In this document: positions 1 through 12,286 of the stretch, in pieces
Layout: every line of letters begins with the position of its first letter
How positions within the stretch are numbered: position 1 is the stretch's first letter
Assembly (NCBI GenBank): GCA_944990035.1
Contig: CALYLX010000126.1
Span: 1,240,001-1,304,000 of the forward strand
Direction: 5' to 3'
Source of the DNA: Clitopilus passeckerianus
Lineage: Eukaryota > Basidiomycota > Agaricomycetes > Agaricales > Entolomataceae
DNA length: 64,000 nt
Notes under the pieces: model-generated
Seen by the model: the letters and a program-made list of their open reading frames with translations, nothing else
The model's database searches: none
Told to the model about the DNA's origin: nothing
Translations under genes and position numbers: made by a program

Positions 1-1858
1 GGTTAATCGACAGAACAAGACCGTTCGTCCGGATACCCCCATTCCAGAGAACGAGCCAACTTTGAGTAAGACCGATTTCAAGCTTGTACTAGTCTCTTCG
101 TTAACGTTCACCTAGCCGTCGAGGTTATTCGTAACAACATGGCCGCCAGACAAAATGACTTGCGCCTCTATCTCGATATTATCGACCCGTCTAAGGTAAA
201 TGTCCGGTCATAGATGCATATACGACCCTACTCACACGGTAACAAGCCCGAACCCCCGCCTCAATCAATTATGGTTTTCCTTAAGCACTTCGATACATCG
301 AAACAGACGTTGTTCGGTGTTGGCAAGGCCTACATGCTGAGAACGGCGAAAGTTGGTGATCTCGCCCTGGTCATCAATGAACGCATGCGATGGACTCCAG
401 GAACTCCTTTGAAGTTGTATGAGGTAACTTACATTTTCTGAGGAGCTCTGCGATCCGCCGTTCACCCTCCTTACTCGCCCTTTTAGGAAATCAAACCCGG
501 GATGATTGAGCTCATGAAGCCAAAATTCTCCTTCGCCCAAAGCGAGATCCAGGATGGCGATGTCATTTGTTTCCAAGTCGATCTACCGGACAAGGAGTAG
601 GTCTTGATTTTGATTCAAGTCCCAACGATATCTGAACTTTGGTTACAGGATTCATGATCTTGAGACCCAGGGCCTTCATTCCAACCCTGTCCAATACTAC
701 GATTTCTTGCAGAACCGTGTGATGATTACCTTCAAAGCCAAAGCCGAGGATGCTACACTTGACCACCCAGAGTTCCGCCTTGTGTTCAGCAAGAAGCAGA
801 ATTATGATACTGTGAGCAACTTTTCATCACACTGATATCTCATGGCCATGAATCTCATTAATTTTTTTAGATGGCGACCAAGGTTGGCGAATACCTGCGA
901 CATGACCCGATCAAGCTTCGTTTCACGACTACACATGCTGGGAACAGCGCACCGAAGTCTATTCTGAAGAGATCTTTGAATCAAAGCATAGCGGAGATCA
1001 TGCAGCCAACGTACATCAATAATCCGACTGCGACAGTGATTCTCTACGAGAAGCTTGACGTTAGCATTGTCGAGCTCGAGACGAAGCGCAGTCTCAAAGT
1101 CATCTGGACTGGTATCCATAACAAAGAAGAGGCTACTCTGCCGTTCCTTCTGCCGAAGACAAGCATGGTTCATGATCTCGCGGAGAATCTCGCAAAGCAG
1201 GTCACCTTGACATCGGGAGGAACAGGAAAGATCCGCATCTTTGAAATCTCGAAGGATGGGCGAACGCAGAGAGAGTTCACTGGTTCTGAGATGATAGGCA
1301 ACATTCCAGATCCTGTGGAACTTTACGCTGAGGTATGTTCTCATAATAGGGCCATAGGGTTGATCTCACCATTCGCTACAGGAAGTGCCAAGGGAAGAGC
1401 TAGAAGCAGATGATGCAGACAAAGTTATCGGCGTCTTCCACTTCTCGAAGGACCTCACTCGAACGCATGGTGTACCTTTCAAATTTGTTGTCAAACGCGT
1501 ATGTTGATGGTGTTTTACCTACGTTGGCCTCACTGACGTCTATCAATTGCACAGGGCGAGAAGTTCGCTGATACCAAGAAACGACTGCAAACGAGGATTG
1601 GTGTCACTGATAAAGAACTTGCCAAATATCGATTTGCTCTCATTCAAGTATCGACCTTCAAACAACCATCATATATTGAGGATGGTGTGTGTTCTGATTT
1701 TCATAGCCCTGATCGTGACCTGATTATATGCGTCAACAGAGGATACAATATACGAGCATCAATTTGCGCCCGAGGACGTTCTCGGACTGGACCACGTTGA
1801 TAAGTCCGGGAAGGCAAGGGCAGGGACCGCCGAGAAAGCAATTGTGATCAGAGGATAA
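1..1858 (+). CDS. UBP15: Ubiquitin carboxyl-terminal hydrolase, USP7/Ubp15 family, C-terminal part (5' end outside window)
   Basis: USP7-type deubiquitinases remove ubiquitin from substrates; in yeast Ubp15 acts in the cytosol and on peroxisomes. Only the C-terminal ubiquitin-like (HUBL) repeats are in the window; the catalytic domain lies to the left. I read about nine exons joined by short introns (ends near 65, 195, 423, 596, 811, 1332, 1498, 1684). Characteristic family stretches are visible: IMVFLKHFD near 271, LYEEIKPGMIE across the 424-486 intron, VIGVFHFSKD near 1428, and LGLDHVDKSGKAR near the end, which matches the USP7 tail LGLDHFNKA. Stop is TAA at 1856-1858. The next gene is convergent, with about 210 bp between the stops. 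Identification is firm for the family; orthology to Ubp15 is inferred. Confidence 0.88.
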
Positions 1859-2069
1859 AGGCCGCCATCTCATCTAATTCTCGTCTTCTTCTGCTGTACT
1901 ATTTCACTTCACCATGAATCGAATTTCACGCCACGAATAACGATGTATAACCTACGGATAGCCACCTATGTATACAGACTAATCAGGAGTATAGAGCGGA
2001 CTACTTCCGCTTTTTAGTCTTTTTACCAGGCTATGGATAAATTATATAAATTAGAACTGGGTTAACATC

Positions 2070-2839
2070 TTACGGAGTGGGAATACTCACACTAAGGGGT
2101 GTGCCGGGTTCTCCTTCACTGTCTGACTTGGGGTTAGGTGAAAGCATTGAACCATTGGCCGATTTGGGTGCTGGGGTTGAGGGCGCCATCAATGTCGAAG
2201 GAGTGGATTTGGCCTTCACGTCATACTTTTGTTCTTCGAGCAACTTGTCAGTACATAATTCGCTGAAAAACACTTGGGGCACTAACCTAAGCTTGCTCTA
2301 AGCTCTCCTGCTTTTTCAAATGCAGCGCGCATCTTCTCGTTTGCCAGCATTTCATTCGCGGTGGGGAAGATCACCTGACCCCAACCCTCAACAAAAGAGT
2401 TTGCTTCGGCAACAACCTCCATAATCTCAGCTTCGAGCTCTTTCTCCGCTGCCAACAAGCTATTCCAGAGATCATCGCCTATTGCGCCTTTCTGGAGGAG
2501 GTTTTGAAGTGCAGGTTTGTCTTCACGGATGCGGAGAACGCGTTGAACATCAGCCATTGCACGTCGGACCAGAGCAGATTTCAGGAGAGCATCGGAGGCA
2601 GGTGGATCAGATTTTTGCAAGAGAGTAACGTAGGTATCGCGGTCCGGGTGTGAAGGGAAGTAAGGCTCGAATGAAACTCCTGCAATGGACAAATGAAGTG
2701 GGCCAGTTAGTTAGCATACGAAGGTGCGTCAACATCGAAACGACTGACGAGAGGTATGCTTTCTATAATAGTAACTGAAAACAAAAAGACTTCCAAAAAC
2801 AATAACCAGGTATGCGATTGGGACGAGTACGGACGCCAT
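2070..2839 (-). CDS. SEC66: Sec66/Sec71, subunit of the Sec63 post-translational translocation complex
   Basis: Sec66 is an ER membrane subunit of the Sec62/63 complex that helps post-translational import through Sec61. Three exons, 2839-2749, 2679-2287 and 2233-2070, give about 215 residues. The N-terminus has one membrane segment (VLVPIAYLVIVFGSLFVF) followed by a basic patch (YYYRKHT). The cytosolic part has the family pattern SHPDRDTYVTLL, ALVRRAMADV, and GAIGDDLWNSLLAAEKELE. The C-terminus is a Ser/Pro-rich tail ending SVSIPTP. The start ATG at 2839 was chosen because only it brings in the membrane segment. The second intron acceptor (CTCGAAG at about 2234) is weak, but it is the one that restores frame into the tail. 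The gene is divergent from citrate synthase. Confidence 0.82.
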
Positions 2840-2958
2840 GGCAGGCGAGAGAGTGAAGGAGTTGGACCACTACGTGTTCTTTCGCCAAGTTGTGCTGGCG
2901 GCTTAATGTATTTGTTCTTGCTTGGATCAGAAGCCATTAGCCCTGATGGCCACATGTG

Positions 2959-2963
2959 ATTGG
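2959..2963 (-). promoter_or_regulatory. CCAAT box (reverse orientation) upstream of citrate synthase
   Basis: ATTGG, the complement of CCAAT, lies 87 bp upstream of the citrate synthase ATG. In yeast the Hap2/3/4/5 complex uses CCAAT to drive respiratory genes including CIT1. A five-base match is weak evidence on its own; its use here is inference from position and gene. Confidence 0.3.
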
Positions 2964-3049
2964 CGCGTTACTATATGAAGGACGCGAACATGGGCCGGAA
3001 CTAAACTCTGGAGTCTTCCATTGCCGGATTTCTGTAAAAACTTGCCCCA

Positions 3050-5176
3050 ATGTTCTCGAGGAGACTTTTCAACACTTCTACGGCCCTTAGGTCGTTCCAG
3101 ACGGCGAACAAAAGGTTTGCGTCGACCAAAGTGCGTGCAATGCTAGCATATCTGCCTGCTCATTGCATAGTACTAATGCCGAAGCCGCTCACAGTCCCTG
3201 AGGGAAACACTTCAGGAAGTTATCCCGGCCAAGCAGGAGCAGCTCAAGAGGCTGGTGAGTATTCTTGCTCAAGATTCTATCACTCATCTCACCGCGTCTG
3301 CAGAAAACAGAGCATAGCCAAGCAGTCATTGGCGACATCAAAGTAAGCCGATACTTTCTTGTATGAACGGGCTGTCTCTAATTTGCTTCAGATTGAGAAT
3401 GTCATTGGCGGTATGCGCGGATTGAAAGCGATGCTCTGGGATGCGTCAGTCCTGGATGCCAATGAAGTGAGTACAATTCGTGGCTCAATTCCACAACGTT
3501 CCGTTAATTGGCAATTAGGGCATCCGCTTCCATGGCCTGACAATTCCAGACTGCCAAAAGGTTCTTCCGCCCGCACCCGGTGGCAAGGAAATTATTGCGG
3601 AGAGCATGCTTTGGCTGCTCCTCACCGGAAAGGTTCCTACCCCGGAGCAAACCCAGGCCCTCTCTAGGGAACTTGCGGAGAAGGGCGACCTGCCCAAATT
3701 CCTCGAGGAGCTTCTTGATTCGTGAGCAGCGACCTTCGTGCCTTCTACAACTCCTGAACTTACGTATGTTTCAGCCTCCCTGCCACCCTTCACCCCATGA
3801 CCCAGTTCGGCATGGCGGTCGCTGCTCTCAACAGTGAGAGTTCCTTCCAGGCCGCGTATGAGAAGGGCATGAAGAAAACCGAGTACTGGACCCACACTCT
3901 CGAGGACTCGATCAACCTCATTGCAAAATTGCCCATGATTGCTGCAAGAATATACCGCAATGTATACAAGCCTGGCACCGCATTGCCCGCAATCAACAAG
4001 GATTTGGATCTTGTCGGTAAGGGGAACCCCGCTCAATTCAAGCGCTATTCTCTGATAATCGCTTCCAGGAAACTACACAAACTTGCTCGGCTACGGCTCG
4101 AACCAAGCACTTACCGAGTACCTCCGACTCTATATCGCCCTCCACGGCGACCATGAGGGTGGTAATGCCTCTGCCCACACTGCTCGTAAGTTTCTTCAAC
4201 GTCGATGCTGATTTCTACCTGTTAACATAGTTGTGTCAGACTTGGTTGGTTCTACATTAGCCGATCCTTATCTCTCCTACTCCGCCGCCCTCTTCGCCCT
4301 CGCCGGTCCCCTTCACGGGTAAGTTTCAACTTCTGTAATTTTTTCTATATTTGTTCCAACCAAAGTCCTTCAGATTGGCCAACCAGGAAGTTCTGAGATG
4401 GCAACTACAGATGCAAAAAGAAATGGGTAACAACGTCTCTCACAACGATATCAAGGACTATCTGTGGAAGACCCTCAAGAGCGGACAAGTCGTCCCGGGG
4501 TAAGTACTTGGTACACATCTGTGTAGCACGTCTTAACCTCTTACCCCAGTTACGGCCATGGTGTCCTCCGTCAATCTGATCCTCGCTTTGTCGCGCTTCT
4601 TCAGTTCTGTGAGACTCAACCTGAGTTGCAAAACAGTCCAATTGTCCAGCTCGTCAAGAGGGTAAGTGTACCGCCTACGTCCTTGAAAGCTTATAACTCA
4701 TCATGGTGCCTCAGACTTCAGAAGTTGCTCCCGACGTTCTTAAGGAGCATGGCAAGACTAAGAACCCTTACCCCAACGTCGACGCTGCTTCCGGTAGGTC
4801 CTGACTACTTCGCAACAGGCGCAGTGTTGACCTTTGTACAGGGTGTGTCTTGTATCACTATGGATTGACCGAGTTCAAGGTACGAGCCTGTCATCGTTGA
4901 CAAAATCAAATACTCACCATTCACACAGTACTACACTGTCATCTTTGGTGTATCTCGAGGTTTGTGGCGGACTTAACGAAATTACGGGTCTTGCTCATAT
5001 TGGCTTGATTCCACAGCTCTTGGCGCTCTCACACAGCTTGTGTGGGCTCGTGCGCTCGGTCTTCCTCTGGAAAGGCCCAAGTGTAAGTCTTAATCATGAT
5101 TCTTGTCGAATCTGTCACTGATTACGCTCATGTAGCGTTCTCCATCGACGCACTGGAGAAAATGGTTAAGGCCTAG
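3050..5176 (+). CDS. CIT1: Citrate synthase, mitochondrial
   Basis: Condenses acetyl-CoA with oxaloacetate to citrate, the entry step of the TCA cycle, in the mitochondrial matrix. About a dozen exons. The N-terminus ([16 protein letters not shown]...) is Arg/Ser-rich with no acidic residues, a typical matrix-targeting presequence. Family signatures appear in order: [75 protein letters not shown] with the first catalytic His, [15 protein letters not shown] with the second, and [15 protein letters not shown] near the end. The protein ends KMVKA before TAG at 5174-5176. Length, roughly 470 residues, suits the family. A peroxisomal paralogue is unlikely given the presequence and no PTS1. Confidence 0.95.
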
Positions 5177-5533
5177 ATAGAGTTTGTAGAGGAATTCATG
5201 TACCTAATTTAGTTACTAGTACATCCTATTTCAAATTTGATGTGTCAAGTTGGACAAGATGATTTTGAGTTCCATAGCCTGTCACACTACTACACGAAGT
5301 TGAGCTACATAACTTCGATAAATACCAAACACCTAAGGAAAAGACAAAGAAACGCCCTCAAAGAAAGAAAAAAATGAAGTAAGGTGTGGAAAGGCTCATC
5401 CAGCAGTCTCCATGAATCCTAGCATGGAAGTGTTCGTATTGTTTATAACAGTCAGATAAAAGGAAAGGAATACAACTGTCTGACACAGCAGGTATCACGA
5501 AAAGTACGAATAAACTGGAAAGGTATACTATTG

Positions 5534-6951
5534 CTAGAACCTCCGGGGCGGTTGTCCATTCTGGGGCATTTGCTGAGGGGGCGGCTGCACGTGAGGTGGA
5601 GGTGGGCGGCCAGTGAATCCTGGAGGAGGCATCTGGCCATGAGGTGGCATTCCCTGGGGTGGCATACCGCCTCGCATTGGTGGTGGAGGCCCACGCTGTC
5701 CCGGGCCACCGGGTCCGAAACCTTGTGGAGGCATTGGTCCCTGTCCTGGCGGACCCTGCCCAGGTGGGAAGGTCCTGGGAGGTGGCTGAGCGAAACCAGG
5801 GGGTGGACGAGGTCCACCAGCCATTCCTGGCCCACCTTGAGGAGGCATAATACCCTGAGGGGGTGGAGAACGATGCTGAGCGGGAGACTGAGAAGGAGGA
5901 GGGCGAGTAGCAGGTGGTCCTCCATTTCCAGGGCCTGCTGGACCGGGGTCACGGAGGCTAACCGGAGCAGCTCTTGAACCGTTAGCACCAGGAGGGGGAG
6001 GATTTTTCTCAGCGGCCTTCATGATCTCGTCGCTATCGCAATGGACGTGAGCTCGTTGCTGGGCGGCAAGGAGGGGGAAAGTGTTACGTACTCGAGAAGG
6101 TTGAGCGCTGCGCACAACACGACCCACTCAACGCAGTCTTCGTTACCTTCTCCGAGTGTTTGCCAAACAGCCTTCTCTTCGGGAGTTTTGCCAGTGATGC
6201 TGATGCGAGTTCCACCGCCGGTGCCATTGGGTCCAGGAGGGTTCTTCTGGATCTTTCCAAACTCTATCCGCTTGGGAGGTATATTGTGTCCGGCATAAGC
6301 AAAATAGAACATGCTCCAAAAAGCAGCGTTAGGATTTGGTTTCGAAACTTGAAAGAGTGGGAGATCCGGGGAGTCAGGTGATGGCAAGGAAAGCTTGTAG
6401 ATCGGTGAAATGACCCCTGTATTCGCAATTGTCCATTTGAGATTCCGAGAGGCCTCGCAACGGACGACCTTGGAAGAGCCAGATGCACCGTGTCCAGGAT
6501 CTGAAGCGGATGCCTTGCCTTCTTTGGGGCGAGGAGGGAAGAGTTTTGCGACACAGAGATCTCCCTGAGGCGAAGGGGTCAAAAGATAGTTCTCAGAATT
6601 CTACATGGGCGTCAAACTCTCAGCTCGTGGAGCGGAAAATTGGGGAAGGTGGGCCTACGAAGTTGGTGTGAAGGTAAGAGTAAAGAATGTTGGATGGTTG
6701 CCCTAAATGTGGGGTTAGTATGTACCAATAGCTAATAGGAGGCATCACACACCATGAGGAGTTACAATTAAAGTGGGAAGATGATTGGGAACAGGCGGAT
6801 GGTTTGGAGAAGTGTACACGGCGTAGATGGCTGCGCAAATATGAGCTACTGCCACCCTGGAATTTCGCAGAAAACATACCAGCCATGATCGTCGTACGAG
6901 AACAAAACTAGAATGTCCAAGGCAACCAACAACAGCAGCCACCCGTCCCAT
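5534..6951 (-). CDS. Uncharacterised protein with conserved head and Pro/Gly-rich C-terminal half
   Basis: I do not recognise the family. At least three exons: a first one from ATG 6951, a short one near 6711-6660, and one from about 6600 that joins the last exon via an intron near 6083-6030 (spliced to read ALNLLDDEIMKAAEKN). The middle part looks globular, with FWSMFYFAYAGHNIPPKRIE, GTRISITGKTPEEKAVW and DCVEWVVLCAALNLL. The C-terminal 150 residues are about half Pro, with repeated PPQG, GQGP and PPPP units, ending QPPRRF; such tails usually are disordered and bind SH3/WW/profilin modules. The N-terminal exon is uncertain: a possible GT-AG pair there is only about 23 nt apart, too short for an intron, so I read through it. 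Confidence is high that the last two exons are coding, low for the start. Confidence 0.6.
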
Positions 6952-7317
6952 CTGGGCTTAGTGGCCACGTGATGATCTATTCTGAGCATTTCCAAGTCAG
7001 AACTTCGGCGGTTGACAGCGTTGAGCTCGTTATAGATCTTGCCGTTAGCACTGTCCTCGACGGTCTTGAACCTGACATATCAACAATTGTATTTTGTAAG
7101 TCGTGGCTATCTCCGTCAAGTTGTTCGTTGATTAACGCACATATCGCAATACCAAGCGTTACTACAAAACTGTGACATATTCGTCACGCGTACAGTTCAT
7201 CGATTCGGACAGCGACGGCGGCCATTAGACCAACGACTGGCACCTTTGTGGATCGTCAAGACCGATAAACGAACGCGTTTTCACGTCTTCACGAAACTTC
7301 CAGGTTGAATACTGATC
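6952..7317. other. Divergent promoter region between proline-rich gene and PP2A B56 gene
   Basis: Intergenic, about 365 bp between two divergent start codons. A CACGTG E-box-like palindrome lies at 6966-6971. I see no RNA gene or repeat here. Confidence 0.4.
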
Positions 7318-9813
7318 ATGAAGAATCTCAGAAAAACACTGGTCTGTTCTCAACGTTATCAACAGTGTCGTTCTCAAACTCAACAAACCTTGAACCATTT
7401 CAGTTAAGAGGCAAGGACTCTGGTTCTTCAAAGAAGGAATCAAAGACAGCTACTACTCTAGCTGCTGCCAATCCTCCTGTACCTCCTCCAAATACGGCCA
7501 AGCCTCTTCCTCCACCTGGCGGCCCTGGTCCTAACAATTATGCGGGGTACTCGAGTTCATCTCACCACTCCGGTTCTGGCAGCCCGTCTTCTTCTCCTTC
7601 CTCCTCTCATAGATCTGCTTCTCCCGTTTCCACTGGCGTCTCAATGATCGATCGACGATCTTCTCAAGATAATGCGCCTACACCTCCTATTGTTGTAGTG
7701 AGCCCAGATGCGTCTGGTGACCCTAATTCACGCGCAGGATATGGAGCTGGCGCTCAAGGAGGTGTTTCTGGAGATCATGCAACTCCTCCGCGAGCAACGA
7801 CATTGAATCGCTTGAGGGCTGGGCCTAAAGACACTATTCCAATGGTCGGAAAGCCACCAAGGAAACAGCGAAGCAGCCGCTTCGTTGTCACTGAAAAGGT
7901 TGAGATAGAGCGTCTTCCTCCTTTTATGGGTCAGTTTCTTTTACTGTAAGGCTTCAAAGGTGGTTAATCTTGACTTTCTAAAGAAACACCTCCGAGTGAA
8001 CGCCCTCAACTCTTCCTGAAGAAGTTAAACCAATGTCGCGTCCTCTTCGACTTCAATGATGCCAGTGCCGAACTCAGGGGAAAACAGATCAAGGCCCAGA
8101 CGCTGCACGAGATGCTGGAATACATCACGACGCAACGCGGAGTTATCACTGAAAACATATACCCCGAGGTGGTCAACATGGTGTGTTTCTGCTAATCTCC
8201 CTCCCTTCTCTTGTTAAATTCTCCCTTTCAGTTTGCAACCAACCTCTTCCGCTCTATACCCCCACCAGTCAATCCGACTGGGGATGCCTTTGATCCAGAG
8301 GAAGATGAACCAGTCCTGGAACTTGCATGGCCTCACCTTCAGATCGTTTACGAGTTTTTCTTGCGCTTCGTGGAGAGCCCAGATTTCAACACGAATCTGG
8401 CCAAGCGTTACATCGACCAGCCCTTTGTTCTCAACCTCCTGGAGTTATTCGACTCTGAGGACCCCCGTGAACGCGATTTCCTGAAGACAACCCTTCACCG
8501 TATTTACGGAAAATTCTTGAATCTCCGCGCGTTCATTCGCCGTTCCATTAACAATGTCTTCTTCCACTTTATCTACGAAACCGAGCGCCACAACGGGATC
8601 GCCGAACTCCTAGAGATTCTAGGATCAATCATCAATGGCTTCGCCCTGCCACTCAAAGAAGAGCACAAGACATTCCTTACCCGCGTCCTTATCCCACTAC
8701 ACAAAGTGAAGAGCCTCTCCCTTTATCACCCACAGCTGGCCTACTGTGTCGTACAATTCCTGGAGAAGGATTCATCACTAGCTGAAGAAGTCATGCTAGG
8801 CCTCCTCAAATACTGGCCGAAGGTAAACTCGCCGAAAGAAGTGATGTTCCTCAACGAAGTCGAAGAAATACTGGATGTCACCGACCCGGCAGAATTCCAG
8901 AAAATCCAGATCGCACTTTTCCAACAACTCGCGCGTTGTATCAATAGTCAGCACTTCCAGGTGGCTGAGAGGGCTCTCCTCTATTGGAACAACGAATACG
9001 TTGTTAACCTCATGAGCGACAACCTCCCGGTGATTTTACCGATAGTCTTCCCAGCTCTCTACAATAATTCCAAAACGCACTGGAACAGGTATGGACTCAT
9101 ACAATTCCGCCGTCTTTGAGTGTCTGAACAAACTCTGATCAATAGAACCATTCATGGGATGGTGTACAATGCTCTGAAGCTTTTCATGGAGATTAATCCA
9201 GATCTCTTTGACGAGACACTACAGCACTACAAGCAGAAACGGGTGGAGTAAGTATGACATTGACTCTGGGTACACCTATTTCTAACTTCGTTACAGAGAG
9301 CGGCAAAATACAATCGATCGCCACGCCGCCTGGCAGAAACTTCGCGAAAGGGCGATCAAGACCGGCAAACTGCCTGAAAGCGAACTCATGATTCCCCCGA
9401 CACCACCTACGCCTCCCGCGGCACTCGACGATCTGGACATTGCTGGACTTTCCATGGAACTTCATGCAGCTTCAATAGACGATGTTCCCGGCGACCTTGA
9501 CGAGTCGGGCCTTGAGAGGGTGCCAATGGCTGATCCAGGCTTAGATGTAAGGATTGACGCCAAATGTCCAGATTGGAACTGATATGACCCGATAGCGCCC
9601 ATTGCCTGAAATCGGCGGTGGCGAACATTCGCCTACTGGACTGCATTCCAGGAGGAAAAGTGTCCTTCCAGGTGTGTCTGAACCCGCATTCTGTCAAAAA
9701 ATAAATTGCTCAGGCGTCTTTCAGTTGACCCATCGGTGCTTCGTGATTTGCAAGCCCACAGGAGTCTTGATGACGGTCCTGGGTCCGTCTTGCACAATTC
9801 AGAAGGCTCGTAG
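7318..9813 (+). CDS. RTS1: Protein phosphatase 2A regulatory subunit B56 (B')
   Basis: B56 subunits direct PP2A to substrates in the cytosol, kinetochore and bud neck/septum. I chose ATG 7318, giving a short first exon (MKNLRKTL) spliced at 7342-7403 to [13 protein letters not shown]; this resembles the MKG... start of fungal B56 proteins. The next 180 residues are Ser/Pro-rich and disordered. The HEAT-like core follows: [92 protein letters not shown] and [10 protein letters not shown], all B56 hallmarks. The tail holds PPTPPTPP and a last exon (9727-9813) ending HNSEGS. Seven or so exons. Reading is clean with no frame break. Identification is secure; the first exon is inferred. Confidence 0.93.
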
Positions 9814-9990
9814 ATTTTCCAGCCTTCTAGCACCATGCAGACAGTTTCTTTCATGTATTATCGATTTCATTCCACAAGTTTCTGCCCTTTCGTCAATTGA
9901 TTGAAGCCCACTGCCTTGATACGAAAACCTCAATTACTTACAACCTTACGTAATTGAATGAATGCTATGACGGATTCCACGTGACATTAC

Positions 9991-10028
9991 GAAGATTCCA
10001 GAGAATTCGTCAAAGTTCTGCGCAATTC
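9991..10028. promoter_or_regulatory. Heat shock element array upstream of HSP70
   Basis: Six 5-bp units in strict phase and alternating orientation start at 9991: GAA, TTC (9996), GAG (10001), TTC (10006), CAA (10011), TTC (10016). One more TTC is in register at 10026. Four units are perfect and two have one mismatch. This is the nGAAn/nTTCn layout bound by Hsf1 trimers. It sits about 100 bp upstream of the ATG and 20-60 bp upstream of the TATA box. Confidence 0.8.
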
Positions 10029-10049
10029 TGGTAGAACCAAATATTCGGA

Positions 10050-10055
10050 TATAAA
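10050..10055 (+). promoter_or_regulatory. TATA box of HSP70
   Basis: TATAAA lies 64 bp upstream of the HSP70 ATG, just downstream of the heat shock elements. Strongly inducible fungal heat-shock genes usually have a TATA box in this place. Confidence 0.65.
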
Positions 10056-10118
10056 GATGAGACTCGATTTTCCAGCCTCCTTCAGACTTTTCTTTCACCT
10101 CGCATCTCTCCGTTCAAA

Positions 10119-12286
10119 ATGTCGAAAGCTATCGGTATCGATCTCGGAACCACTTACTCGTAAGCTACTATCTTTTTTCTCAATATCGATTATCGAGCTC
10201 ATTGTATTCTTTCAGCTGCGTTGGTGTTTGGCAGAACGATCGTGTTGAAATCATCGCCAACGATCAGGGTAACCGAACCACACCATCATACGTCGCTTTC
10301 TCTGAGAGCGAGCGTCTCATCGGAGATGCCGCAAAAAATCAGGTCGCGATGAACCCCCACAACACGTACGTGTGATTTCCCATTTTGGATCTGTTCAATG
10401 ATATTCACCCATAGATTTACAGTGTTTTCGATGCCAAGCGTCTCATTGGCCGCAAATTCGATGACCAGGAAGTGCAGTCAGATCTCAAGCACTTCCCCTT
10501 CACCTGCTTCAGCAAGGAGGGCAAACCCTACATTAGGGTAGAATACCGCGGTGAGACCAAGGAATTTGTAAGTTTAAACAAGCCTTCTTCGATAATTACG
10601 GTTTCTGACTCGTTCTTTAGTCTCCCGAAGAGATTTCATCTATGGTCCTCACCAAGATGAGGGAAACTGCCGAGTCCTACCTTGGCTCTACCGTCAACAA
10701 CGCTGTCGTTACCGTTCCCGCATACTTCAACGACTCCCAACGTCAGGCTACCAAGGATGCTGGTACCATTGCGGGTCTCAACGTCCTCCGCATCATTAAC
10801 GAGCCTACCGCGGCCGCCATCGCCTATGGCCTCGACAAGAAAGTGATCGGCGAACGTAATGTTCTCATCTTCGATCTAGGTGGAGGAACCTTCGATGTTT
10901 CCCTTTTGACTATTGAAGAAGGTATCTTCGAAGTCAAGGCCACTGCTGGTGATACTCACTTGGGTGGTGAGGATTTCGACAACCGTCTTGTCAATCACTT
11001 CGTCCAGGAGTTCAAGCGCAAGAACAAGAAGGGTACGTTATTTTATGACTCTTGTGTCCAACACGATACTAACGCCCTCTCCAGATCTCACTTCTAATGC
11101 TCGTGCTGTCCGCCGTCTCCGCACCGCCTGTGAGCGTGCCAAGCGAACCCTCTCTTCCGCCACCCAGACCTCCATTGAAATCGACTCTCTCTTCGAGGGT
11201 ATCGACTTCTACACCTCCATCACTCGTGCTCGCTTCGAGGAACTTTGCCAGGACCTCTTCCGCAGCACCCTTGAGCCTGTTGAGAAAGTCCTTCGTGACT
11301 CCAAGATCGACAAGGCCAATGTCCACGAAATTGTTCTCGTCGGCGGCTCTACCCGTATTCCCCGCATCGTCAAGCTTGTCTCTGACTTCTTCAACGGCAA
11401 GGAGCCCAACAAGAGCATCAACCCTGATGAGGCCGTTGCTTACGGTGCCGCTGTCCAAGCAGCCATTCTTTCTGGCGATACCTCCGAGAAGACTCAAGAT
11501 CTTCTTCTCCTCGATGTTGCTCCTCTCTCGCTCGGTATTGAGACCGCTGGTGGTGTCATGACTGCCCTCATCAAGCGAAACACCACCGTTCCCACCAAAA
11601 AGTCAGAGATCTTTTCCACCTACTCCGACAACCAGCCCGGTGTCCTTATCCAGGTGTTCGAGGGTGAGCGTGCCCGCACCAAGGATAACAACCTGCTCGG
11701 CAAGTTCGAACTCTCTGGCATTCCCCCCGCACCTCGTGGCGTTCCTCAGATTGAGGTCACTTTCGATATCGACGCCAACGGTATCTTGAATGTCTCCGCC
11801 TCTGACAAGACCACCGGCAAGTCGAACCGCATCACCATCACCAACGACAAGGGTCGTCTTTCCAAGGAGGAGATCGAGCGCATGGTCAACGATGCCGAGA
11901 AGTACAAGGCTGAGGATGAGGAAGCTGCTGCTCGTATCACTGCCAAGAACGGTCTCGAGTCTTATGCCTACAACCTTCGCAACTCCCTCAACGACGAGCA
12001 ACTGGCTGGCAAGTTCGACGCCGCCGACAAGTCCAAGCTCGAGGGTGCCGTCAATGACGCCATCTCATGGCTCGATAACTCACAGGAGGCGTCCAAGGAT
12101 GAGTACGAGAGTAGGCAGAAGGAGCTCGAGGCTATCGCCAACCCGATCATGCAGAAACTCTACGCTGCTGCTGGTGGCGCTCCTGGTGGCGCTCCTGGAG
12201 GATTCCCCGGTGGTGCACCAGGTGGCGCACCTGGCGGCTTCCCTGGCGCTGGCAGCGATGGACCTAGTGTTGAGGAGGTTGACTAA
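10119..12286 (+). CDS. SSA1: Cytosolic HSP70 chaperone, SSA class
   Basis: ATP-driven chaperone that binds exposed hydrophobic peptide segments, working with J-proteins and Hsp110. Five or more exons; the first is short ([14 protein letters not shown], to 10159) and splices to [18 protein letters not shown]. All three HSP70 signatures are present: [24 protein letters not shown] and [12 protein letters not shown]. The substrate domain carries [17 protein letters not shown] and [13 protein letters not shown]. The tail has GGAPGG repeats ([14 protein letters not shown]) and ends in EEVD, the binding site for TPR co-chaperones, so this is the cytosolic form and not the BiP or mitochondrial form. 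Length, about 650 residues, is normal. Codon use is strongly biased toward C-ending codons, as expected for an abundant protein. The heat shock elements upstream explain its regulation. Confidence 0.97.

Noticed and set aside
5531..5977. 148-residue Trp/Arg-rich open frame on the plus strand
   Set aside because: Antisense of the proline-rich tail (CCN codons read backwards give Gly/Trp/Arg).
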